A DNA stretch of 64,000 nt from Hoeflea prorocentri (GTDB taxonomy: Bacteria; Pseudomonadota; Alphaproteobacteria; Rhizobiales; Rhizobiaceae): NCBI RefSeq assembly GCF_027944115.1, contig NZ_JAPJZI010000001.1, forward strand, positions 868,001-932,000, read 5' to 3'. Position 1 is the stretch's first letter. The number at the start of each line of letters is the position of its first letter. Positions 38,848-46,423 of the stretch are shown here, piece after piece. The position numbers were made by a program, and so were the translations under genes. The notes below the pieces were generated by a model, which saw only the letters and a list, made by a program, of their open reading frames with translations, was not told the DNA's origin and made no database searches.

Positions 38848-39033
38848 ATGGACCAACTGCATGCGAAAGTTGCCTCAGATTTGCATCGTGTGCTTCCGGA
38901 AACAGAAAGTGCCTTCTACACGAGACACAGCTGTGCGTGGTGGCAGACCTTGAAACGCGTTGCGCAAACGGCTTGCGGAGTCCCCGGCATAAGACGTTTC
39001 GAGATAAAGACCGAGGATCGGGAAACAGCTTAA
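38848..39033 (+). CDS. Small unknown protein (61 residues) coupled to the SnoaL-LuxR gene
   Basis: The ATG at 38848 has GAAGGGAG nine bases upstream, the best ribosome site in this neighbourhood. The stop TAA shares its last base with the ATG of the next gene (TAATG), so the two are arranged for translational coupling. The product begins MDQLHAKVASDLHRVLPET and contains CAWWQTL; it is basic and has no signal or membrane segment. I recognise no family. It could be a real small protein or only a translational lead-in for the regulator. Confidence 0.5.
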   Translation: MDQLHAKVASDLHRVLPETESAFYTRHSCAWWQTLKRVAQTACGVPGIRRFEIKTEDRETA

Positions 39034-40007
39034 TGAACCATCAAGAGGTGTTGTCTGAGCAAGAGGCGGCCATCATGCGGGTCATTGCGCGCGAGACAGA
39101 CACGTTTGTCAGCCGGGATTTTGAAGGATGGGCGTCATGCTGGGTACAGGATGAAAGAACACGACTGGTCAGTGTTTCGACATCGTTCGGCGTGACGGTC
39201 CTTGAGGGCTGGGAGCCGTTAAGTTGTTACATGCTGGATGTTTTCGAGACCGGATCGAGTTGTGAGATCACCGAGTTCGTGCGAAAGAATCCGAGCATCA
39301 CGATCAGCGGTGATTTCGCCTTTGTCGTTTTTGATGGCCACTCGTCACATGTCGATGAGCGAAACGAGCAAACCTTTGAGACCAGAGCTCTGGAACGCAA
39401 GGATGGGGAATGGCGTATCCTTTATGCTTCGTTCGTCTTGCGTGGATTGCACAGGGATGAGGCAAACCGGATAGCCGTCGATGCGCAAGGCAACATCTTG
39501 TTTGCCTCCGATAGCGCGCTTGAGTCGCTGGACGCTCACCCGGGCCTTCAGATTTCAAACGGTCGCCTGCGCGGCAAACGAACGGCGTGGGACAAGGTGC
39601 TACAGGCAGGGCTGAAGTGTTCAGCCGAAGTCCATGGCTATTGTCAGCATTACAGATTTGCATCGAAGCACGGCAAGACCTTCCGTCTTCCCATCGTCCT
39701 GGGGGAGACGGATGAAGGACAAATCGCGGTTTGCGTGCTCTTTGTCAGGGATGGCGTTACCTTCGTCGAGCTTCAAAACGAAAATGATTTCGACGAACAA
39801 CTGACCGTTGCGAAAGCGATTTACGGACTTTCCGATGGACAATTGTCGCTGGCCCGACAGGTTGTAAATGGCGACAGTCTGACATGCGCCGCAACAAGCC
39901 TTGGTATCAGCATCAATACCGCAAGGACGCATCTGTCTCGTATATACGGGAAGACCGGGGTCAACTCGCAGACTGCTCTCGTGCGGACGTTGCTGAGCGT
40001 GGGATAA
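39033..40007 (+). CDS. SnoaL-like/LuxR-HTH regulator
   Basis: The 324 residues appear to combine an N-terminal SnoaL/NTF2-like domain (about 1-135; EQEAAIMRVIARETDTFVSRDFEGWASCW, then a strand-rich segment with GEWRILYASFV) with a middle PAS-like region (DAQGNILFASDSALESL). The C-terminal LuxR-type HTH reads LSDGQLSLARQVVNGDSLTCAATSLGISINTARTHLSRIYGKTGVNSQTALVRTL. An SnoaL fold as a sensor on a LuxR regulator is unusual. ATG 39033 has no ribosome site of its own beyond GGGAAA at distance; coupling to the 61-residue gene explains this. The target genes are unknown. Confidence 0.75.
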   Translation: MNHQEVLSEQEAAIMRVIARETDTFVSRDFEGWASCWVQDERTRLVSVSTSFGVTVLEGWEPLSCYMLDVFETGSSCEITEFVRKNPSITISGDFAFVVFDGHSSHVDERNEQTFETRALERKDGEWRILYASFVLRGLHRDEANRIAVDAQGNILFASDSALESLDAHPGLQISNGRLRGKRTAWDKVLQAGLKCSAEVHGYCQHYRFASKHGKTFRLPIVLGETDEGQIAVCVLFVRDGVTFVELQNENDFDEQLTVAKAIYGLSDGQLSLARQVVNGDSLTCAATSLGISINTARTHLSRIYGKTGVNSQTALVRTLLSVG

Positions 40008-40284
40008 TCGAATGGTTTCCTGCTGGGTCGGGAGCGCAGAACGCTAGCAGACGCAAAGAACAGATTTGCGGTTGTACAGAACAATCAGAGAAAAAACTGA
40101 ACGGCGGGCCTTGCAAATCATGGAAAACGTTTATCTTACCGGTACAGATGCCGCGCTAACGTCCGGCTAGTCCAGTCAAACCAGGTGCGTGTTCGTGAAT
40201 CGAGGCATTGCTCCAGAATCGATTGTGATGTTGGGCGCTGCCTGCGACCGATGATGAAACGCTGCCAGGGACTTGAACGACCCG

Positions 40285-41352
40285 ATGGATTCATTGACAC
40301 AATTCACCCTTGGGGCGGCGATTTCCGCACTGTGCCTTGGTCGTAAACTCGGTCCCCGCAAGGCGGCGCTTCTTGGCGGTGTCCTCGGCACCATTCCGGA
40401 CCTTGATGTATTGCTGCCCACGGATAACCCGGTGGACGCTTTTGTCTTCCATCGCGGATGGACCCATTCCGTGTTCGTCCACGCGGTTGCGGCGCCGGTG
40501 GTCGGTGAAATCCTTGTTCGGGGCATTGATGCGTTAAGAGAGTGCAGGGCGAGGGTCTGGGCAACTGTTTTCCTTTGCTTTTCAACCCACGCCATCATCG
40601 ATGCGATGACCGTCTATGGAACCCGTCTTTTTTGGCCGTTCTATCCTGATCCGGTCGGTGTCGGATCCATCTTCATCATTGACCCTTTGTACACGATCCC
40701 GCTGCTTATCGCCGTCGTGTGGGCCCTTTCTGTGAAAAACTGGTCATCGCGCTTAAAAGGCGGGCTTGTCGCGGCGCTTGTATTCAGCACAACCTATATG
40801 GGGCTCAGCGTGATTTTGCAGGCAAATGCCGAACGCCGGGCAAAAGCCATTTTCGCCGCCGCCGGGATTGAAGCGCGCAATATCTTCGCGATCGCGGGCC
40901 CGTTCAACACTGTCGTCTGGAAGGTCATCGGGCAGGAAGACGACCGCTATCACAATCTCTATCTGTCGCTGTTTGATGATGATGATCAGGCAAGATTGTA
41001 TACGCACCCGACACGCCCTGATCTGACCGCCTGCCTGAATGGCAATGATGCTTTCGAAAAGCTGAAATGGTTCAGTCGTGGTTATTTCCGAACGGCCTTG
41101 CAGGATGGAAAAATCGTTGTCTCGGACCTGCGGATGGGCCTTACGCCAGGTTATGTCTTCAGATTTGCAATTGCCGAATATAGCGGCGGTATGGTGCGTC
41201 AGACGCCGCCGGAGCCCGTTCAGAGCCAAATGACGACACTGAATGACGATCTGAACTGGCTTGCCCAACGGCTTGTCGGTCAACCCTCGGTTCGAACTGC
41301 GGAAACAACCGGCGATGAACAGGAAAAGACAAATACGCCTGCATCGTGTTGA
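40285..41352 (+). CDS. DUF457/YdjM-type membrane-bound metal-dependent hydrolase
   Basis: The protein (355 residues) begins with the family signature MDSLTQFTLGAAISALCLGRK and continues GGVLGTIPDLDVLLP and FHRGWTHSVFVH, the His/Asp residues of a phospholipase C-like metal site. CFSTHAIIDAMTVYGTRLFWPF supplies a second histidine. Four to five membrane segments follow, then a C-terminal soluble domain from about residue 190. Such proteins are predicted inner-membrane hydrolases of unknown substrate. ATG 40285 matches the usual family beginning; TTG 40273 is possible. Confidence 0.85.
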   Translation: MDSLTQFTLGAAISALCLGRKLGPRKAALLGGVLGTIPDLDVLLPTDNPVDAFVFHRGWTHSVFVHAVAAPVVGEILVRGIDALRECRARVWATVFLCFSTHAIIDAMTVYGTRLFWPFYPDPVGVGSIFIIDPLYTIPLLIAVVWALSVKNWSSRLKGGLVAALVFSTTYMGLSVILQANAERRAKAIFAAAGIEARNIFAIAGPFNTVVWKVIGQEDDRYHNLYLSLFDDDDQARLYTHPTRPDLTACLNGNDAFEKLKWFSRGYFRTALQDGKIVVSDLRMGLTPGYVFRFAIAEYSGGMVRQTPPEPVQSQMTTLNDDLNWLAQRLVGQPSVRTAETTGDEQEKTNTPASC

Positions 41353-41453
41353 CGATGCGTGGAACCTGTTCCGGAGCCAGATGGAGACGACCCACCGATG
41401 CCGCCGGTCACAACGAATGTGGACCGGTGCTTCATCGGTCATGGTTAAGTCAC

Positions 41454-42506
41454 CTATTTCTCGAGCCGTGAAATCCGCCTGTCGGTCCAGTTGAGACGGC
41501 CGTCGATAATAGGTCTGATGACCGGTGCGAGCTCCGGTTCGCGGGCCAGCAGCGTATCGAGTTCGGTGATCTGGTTCATGGCGATGAGGCGCAGCACGTC
41601 GTCGCGCACCGTGCCGTCCTCGCGGCGCGGCAAGGCCGTGACCGCCTGTGCAAGATCAATCCCGGCATCCGCGTCACGGGTCTTGATCGCTGCGTTGAGT
41701 GCAGACAGATCGATGTTGTCAAGGCTGGTCTCGATGAACGCGTAGATCCCGACGCCCTTGCGGGGAAGGGGATAAAGGGCAAGCGCTGCCGCCTTTGCTG
41801 TCGGATCGGCGTTGATTGCTTCAAGAATTGCCGGGCCTTCCCGGTCGATCCGGTCGCCGGTCCCTTCACCGTCCGACCAGGAAAATATGCCACGGGTGAT
41901 GAGATTGTAGATCTTCTTGCCGGTCGCCATCCAGATTCTGGACGGCAGGGATTTGCGCGCCAGGATTCGCCTTTCCGTTGGTGTCATAAGGTGCGGGGCA
42001 AAGGACCGCTTCTGTTTGAGGCAATGGCGCAAATCCTCATAGGCCATGATGCGATAAAGCCGGCCTTTTCGGCGGTGGCATGAAGCAAGCTGAAAATCGA
42101 TAACGGCGGCGTTGCCATCGGCCAGCATCAGCCAGTTCTGGGGCTTTGCCAGGTCATTATGCGTAATGCCGCGCCGGCGCATATCACGCAGCAGGCGGCG
42201 CGCATCTCGGTACCATTGGGGTGAGTGCGGCCTTGCCAGATGCAACGGCGTGCCGTCGGTCCAGGAACGGAACAGCCCGTCGGCGTCCACCTCGATGATA
42301 TCGGGTGTGCCGGTAATGCCCGAGATGGCACGCAATGCCCGGATTTCCCGTCGCGCCAGGAACCAGGCCAGCGGTCTCGACCACAAGGGGGAGGCCGTGA
42401 CGATGCGCCTGGCAACGCGCACGTCCGGGCGGTCGGCAAAATGCCCGGCGCGTGTTTCTGAGAACACGTCCCGTTTAAAAACCGTATCTGAAATAAACTC
42501 GGCCAT
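41454..42506 (-). CDS. Kinase-like protein with an ANL-ligase-like C-terminal tail
   Basis: The N-terminal 200 residues have the catalytic loop of a small Kdo/WaaP-type or Ser/Thr kinase: HNDLAKPQN with His116, Asp118 and Asn124, and the metal aspartate Asp137 in VIDFQLAS. From about residue 215 to the end, the sequence reads like the C-terminal domain of an AMP-forming acyl-CoA synthetase: REGPAILEAI, LPRKGVGIYAFIET and LPRREDGTVRDDVLRLIAMNQ. The catalytic lysine of the ANL A10 motif is replaced (GTV for GKI), so the tail is probably not an active ligase part. The start is ATG 42506. It may modify LPS or a lipid; this is inference. Confidence 0.7.
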   Translation of the reverse strand: MAEFISDTVFKRDVFSETRAGHFADRPDVRVARRIVTASPLWSRPLAWFLARREIRALRAISGITGTPDIIEVDADGLFRSWTDGTPLHLARPHSPQWYRDARRLLRDMRRRGITHNDLAKPQNWLMLADGNAAVIDFQLASCHRRKGRLYRIMAYEDLRHCLKQKRSFAPHLMTPTERRILARKSLPSRIWMATGKKIYNLITRGIFSWSDGEGTGDRIDREGPAILEAINADPTAKAAALALYPLPRKGVGIYAFIETSLDNIDLSALNAAIKTRDADAGIDLAQAVTALPRREDGTVRDDVLRLIAMNQITELDTLLAREPELAPVIRPIIDGRLNWTDRRISRLEK

Positions 42507-42605
42507 TTTTCCCGATCCCGCCCTTGAAGGCGAAACAGGGTTTAGAGTGTCTGTCGGTCAAATGGAAGCATCTGATGGCGGAAAATCAGTGCGGCAAACA
42601 ATGCT

Positions 42606-44243
42606 CTAGCGGTGTTCCTCTTCGGAGGCGTCGATCAGCCGTTTGTTGAAATAAGCCAGTGCCTGGACCTGATCGGCCCAGCCGATGATGGTGGTTCCGC
42701 TGACCTCGTCAACAACCGGCAGGCGCGCGTGACCGCCGGAATCGAAGGTTCGCAGCGCCGTGTCGAGCGTATCGGTCGGCCGCAAGCTTGGAACGCCGCG
42801 CTCGGTGTCGAAGGTTTGTTCGGGCTCATCGGCGGCGAGCGCAGTCATGAAATCCATGACACGCACATTGCTGCCTACGGCGCGGTGCGGACCGGCCTGA
42901 ACGAAAATGCCCCGCATTTCCAGTTGCCACTGGAAATAGGAGTGGCCATGGATCGCCTGGTTGATGCCGTGGGCGATTGCCACGGTCAGGAGCAAGGCGA
43001 TCGACAGCTCATAGCCGCCGGTCAACTCGAAGACGATCAGAGTCGTCGAAATCGGCGCGCCCAGCACCGCACCGGCGACGGCACCCATGCCGAGTATCGA
43101 ATAGAGCGCCGGGCTTGAGGCGAGGTCCGGAAAGACATTTGCCGCGATAATTCCGTAAGCGCCACCGGTCATCGCGCCGAGATAGAGCGCGGGCGAGAAC
43201 ACGCCGCCGCCAAAGCGGGACGCGAGGGTGATGGCCGTGGCAAGCGTCTTGGCGACAATGAGGATCAGCATCAGGTACAGCGGTAATCGTCCCCACAGGG
43301 CAAGATCGGTCGCCTCGTAACCAACCCCGAGGATGTGCGGCAGGAAGACGCCCATACCGCCGATCGCGATACCGCCGAGGACCGGCCGCAGCCAAAGCGG
43401 CATGGTTATCTTGCGGGCGACAAAATCGGCGGAAAACAGGGAAAACTGAAAGGCAATCGCTACAATTGCCGCAACAAGGCCGAGCAGGGCGAAACCGGGA
43501 AACTCCCAGTAGGACGCAACGTGGTATTGCGGCACGACAAAAGCAGCGGATTCGCCGAACCATCCGCGTGAAATGATGGCCGCGCCGCTAGATGCGATGA
43601 CGATGGGCACAAAGGAGCGCAGCGCAAAATGTCCAAGGATGACTTCATGCGCAAAGAGCACGCCGGCAACCGGCGCATTAAAGCTTGCCGAGATTGCCGC
43701 CGCGACCCCGGCGCCCAGTAGTGTGCGTTTTGACCATTCGGGCAGATCGGTACGCCGTGCAACGTGATTTGCAAGGGTCGCGCCCAGATGAATGACCGGG
43801 CCTTCACGTCCGGCACTGGCGCCCGACCCTAATGAAATCACCGTGATGATTGCAGAGTTGAGACCATCGCGCAGGCCGAGTTTCCTGCCGGTCAGGGCGC
43901 GGGCCTCAATGACGTCTGCTACCGACAATGTGCGGCGTTGCGGCATCAGCACCTGCAGTAAAATGCCGACAACGAGCCCGCCGGCGACTGGCGCAAGGAA
44001 GATCAGATACCACGGTGTGCTGCGCGTCGCCGATATGACCCGTTCGCTTCTGTCTTGCAGCCAAAGAAGCTGCACGGCGCCGATCATTTCGCGGAACAGG
44101 ATCGCCGCGATCGTCACGCCGACACCTATGACAAGAGACATCAGCCACAGCCGCGGCTGCCGTTCTCCGGTGAAATTGCGGATGTTGGGCGCCACCCATT
44201 GGCGTATCTGTGTGGGCAGGTTGCGGATGAAATCGGGCAGCAT
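42606..44243 (-). CDS. ClC-family chloride channel/transporter with C-terminal CBS region
   Basis: This is an inner-membrane protein of 545 residues. ClC signatures are GSGASAGREGPVIHLGA with the gating Glu147, AASFNAPVAGVLFAHEVILG and GGGVFSPALYLGA. The last 110 residues form a CBS-like regulatory region (VPSLRPTDTLDTALRTFDSGGHARLPVVDE). Whether it exchanges Cl-/H+ or is a passive channel cannot be decided by eye. It lies 99 bp upstream of the kinase-like gene on the same strand, and 10 bp after the thioesterase gene, so the three may be one transcript. Confidence 0.92.
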   Translation of the reverse strand: MLPDFIRNLPTQIRQWVAPNIRNFTGERQPRLWLMSLVIGVGVTIAAILFREMIGAVQLLWLQDRSERVISATRSTPWYLIFLAPVAGGLVVGILLQVLMPQRRTLSVADVIEARALTGRKLGLRDGLNSAIITVISLGSGASAGREGPVIHLGATLANHVARRTDLPEWSKRTLLGAGVAAAISASFNAPVAGVLFAHEVILGHFALRSFVPIVIASSGAAIISRGWFGESAAFVVPQYHVASYWEFPGFALLGLVAAIVAIAFQFSLFSADFVARKITMPLWLRPVLGGIAIGGMGVFLPHILGVGYEATDLALWGRLPLYLMLILIVAKTLATAITLASRFGGGVFSPALYLGAMTGGAYGIIAANVFPDLASSPALYSILGMGAVAGAVLGAPISTTLIVFELTGGYELSIALLLTVAIAHGINQAIHGHSYFQWQLEMRGIFVQAGPHRAVGSNVRVMDFMTALAADEPEQTFDTERGVPSLRPTDTLDTALRTFDSGGHARLPVVDEVSGTTIIGWADQVQALAYFNKRLIDASEEEHR

Positions 44244-44253
44244 GGGGACGGGC

Positions 44254-44733
44254 TTATGTCTTTGCTATCTTGATGCTACGCCCGACCCGCTCCGGCCGGT
44301 CGAGGACACGATGGGCCTCATACATCGCCCTTACCTTTTCGAGCATGGGTTCGGGCATCGGCGCGACCTTCGGCCCGGCTGCGTCGATGTGCAGATAGAG
44401 GGCTTCACAGGTCGCCGCGACCCAACCATCGGCATGTCTCAACTCGCTGTAGGCGTGCATGCGCTTTTCATCGAAATCAAGGAGATGAAACGTGGCGGCT
44501 GTGCTGTGCCCGAGGTGTAGTTCGCGCAGGTAACACACATGGATCTCCGCGACGTAGAAGCTCAGGCCCCTTTCCTTTACATAATCGGGGGTCAGGCCAA
44601 TGGTCTCGAAGGCGTGGTCTGCGCAGCGGTCAAACAGGACATTGTAGTAGGCCATATTCAGATGGCCGTTGTAGTCGATCCATCCTTTTTCGATCTGTTC
44701 TGCAGGCGCGATGAACGGCGCTGGCAGGTTCAT
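44254..44733 (-). CDS. Hot-dog-fold thioesterase
   Basis: This 159-residue protein has the 4-hydroxybenzoyl-CoA-thioesterase-like core WIDYNGHLNMAYYNVLFDRCADHAFETIGL, with the catalytic-type Asp-Tyr-Asn-Gly-His, followed by the beta strands AEIHVCYLREL. Such proteins hydrolyse acyl-CoA thioesters; related proteins work in carnitine/betaine catabolism, but the substrate here is unknown. It starts the minus-strand run that continues into the ClC gene, and diverges from the FAD-linked oxidase gene. Confidence 0.85.
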   Translation of the reverse strand: MNLPAPFIAPAEQIEKGWIDYNGHLNMAYYNVLFDRCADHAFETIGLTPDYVKERGLSFYVAEIHVCYLRELHLGHSTAATFHLLDFDEKRMHAYSELRHADGWVAATCEALYLHIDAAGPKVAPMPEPMLEKVRAMYEAHRVLDRPERVGRSIKIAKT

Positions 44734-44854
44734 CCCCGATCTCCCTGATTTTGGTCCCTAATTCGACAACATGACTCTTTCATTCTGTGGCCACAAGAGG
44801 CATCCTGCGCCCAAAGGATGAAAGAGATCTGAACGGCTGAGGAGATCACCGTCT

Positions 44855-46258
44855 ATGGTATTGAAGGATGCGACCGCGGGCCCGCGTAACGAGAAGGGTA
44901 TCGCCGCGGTCATCGGCGTGTTGAAACAACGCTTCGGCGAGCGGTTGAATACCGGACACTCGACGCGTGAGCAACATTCGCACACAACAACATACATACC
45001 CGAGCAATTGCCTGATGCGGTCGTTTTTGCCGAAAACGGCGCCGAAGTGCAGGAGATTGTCCGTTTATGTGCTGACCACGAGGTGCCGATCATTCCGTTT
45101 GGCACGGGTAGTTCGCTAGAGGGCCAGGTCAATGCACCGCTTGGCGGGATCAGCATCGACACGGCCAGTATGAATCGTATCTTGGAGGTCAATGCCGAGG
45201 ACCTGGATTGCGTGGTCGAACCGGGTGTGACGCGTGAGGATTTGAACGTGCATCTGCGTGATACGGGACTGTTTTTTCCGATCGATCCAGGTGCCAATGC
45301 GTCGATCGGCGGCATGGCGGCAACCCGTGCATCCGGCACCAACGCCGTTCGCTATGGAACCATGAAGGACAATGTCCTGTCGCTGACGGCGGTGACAGCT
45401 GACGGTCGTCATATCACAACCGGTTCGCGGGCGCGTAAATCGTCCGCCGGATATGATCTGACACGGCTTTTTGTCGGATCGGAGGGAACGCTCGGCGTCA
45501 TCACGTCGGTGACCCTGCGTCTTTTTGGAATCCCCCAGTCGATTATCTCTGGCGTCTGTCCGTTCCCGACCGTCAGTGACGCCGTCAATGCGGTGATCAT
45601 GACCATCCAAATGGGTATCCCGGTTGCTCGCATCGAATTGCTGGACGCCTTGTCCATCAAGGCAACCAACGCCTATTCGGGGCTAAGCAACCCCGAGATG
45701 CCGGCGCTTTTCCTGGAGTTTCACGGCACAGAACAATCGGCGAAGGAGCAGGCGAAGATGTTCGGCGAGATCGCGGCCGAATTCGGCAGTGGCGAGTTTA
45801 TATGGGCGGGCGAACAAGAAGAGCGCAGCAAATTGTGGAAAGCGCGTCACAATCTCTATTTCGCCACACTGCAGTTGCGTCCCGGCGCCAAGGCGATTGC
45901 GACCGATGTCTGCGTTCCGATCTCACGCCTCAGCGATTGCATTGGCGCCGCACAGGAAGATGCCGCCGAATGCGGCTTTGCAGCGCCCATCGTCGGTCAT
46001 GTCGGCGATGGCAATTTTCACGTCACATTGCTTGTCGATGAAGATAGTTCCGCAGAGATCGGCGCAGCTGAGGCCTTTGTGTCCCGCCTGAATGAACGCG
46101 CGGTTGTGATGGGCGGCACGTGCTCGGGCGAACACGGCATCGGGCAGGGTAAGAAATCGGCCCTTGTCGACGAAATGGGTGATGCTCTTGTTACGATGCG
46201 CCAGATCAAGGCGGGGCTCGATCCGGCCAATATTATGAACCCTGGGAAGATTTTTTAG
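44855..46258 (+). CDS. FAD-binding D-2-hydroxyacid dehydrogenase (GlcD/D-lactate dehydrogenase-like)
   Basis: This flavoprotein oxidises 2-hydroxy acids such as D-lactate or glycolate. The 467 residues have the PCMH FAD-binding domain: VPIIPFGTGSSLEGQVNAPLGGISIDTASMNRIL, GLFFPIDPGANASIGGMAATRASGTNAVRYGTMKDNVLSL and SSAGYDLTRLFVGSEGTLGVITSVTLRL. A C-terminal cap follows with GHVGDGNFHVTLL and GTCSGEHGIGQGK, which carry the metal-binding histidines. No iron-sulfur partner gene is adjacent, favouring a single-subunit D-lactate dehydrogenase type. ATG 44855 has GAGGAG ten bases upstream. Confidence 0.9.
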   Translation: MVLKDATAGPRNEKGIAAVIGVLKQRFGERLNTGHSTREQHSHTTTYIPEQLPDAVVFAENGAEVQEIVRLCADHEVPIIPFGTGSSLEGQVNAPLGGISIDTASMNRILEVNAEDLDCVVEPGVTREDLNVHLRDTGLFFPIDPGANASIGGMAATRASGTNAVRYGTMKDNVLSLTAVTADGRHITTGSRARKSSAGYDLTRLFVGSEGTLGVITSVTLRLFGIPQSIISGVCPFPTVSDAVNAVIMTIQMGIPVARIELLDALSIKATNAYSGLSNPEMPALFLEFHGTEQSAKEQAKMFGEIAAEFGSGEFIWAGEQEERSKLWKARHNLYFATLQLRPGAKAIATDVCVPISRLSDCIGAAQEDAAECGFAAPIVGHVGDGNFHVTLLVDEDSSAEIGAAEAFVSRLNERAVVMGGTCSGEHGIGQGKKSALVDEMGDALVTMRQIKAGLDPANIMNPGKIF

Positions 46259-46423
46259 CGAAGGGCCGCCGCATAGCGTTTGCCGATGCCGTTAAATTGT
46301 CATGACGGGACTGGATAAGCCGTATATTATGCTCCGCAAAACGGCCAACGGCTCCGGACAGCGGGGGATAATTGCGGTCGTGGAGTTGCTGGTATGCCTT
46401 GCGTAGAAAGAAGGTTCTGAACC

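Noticed and set aside
39304-39663. Minus-strand frames inside the SnoaL-LuxR gene
   Set aside because: They mirror the regulator's coding frame and show no motif.
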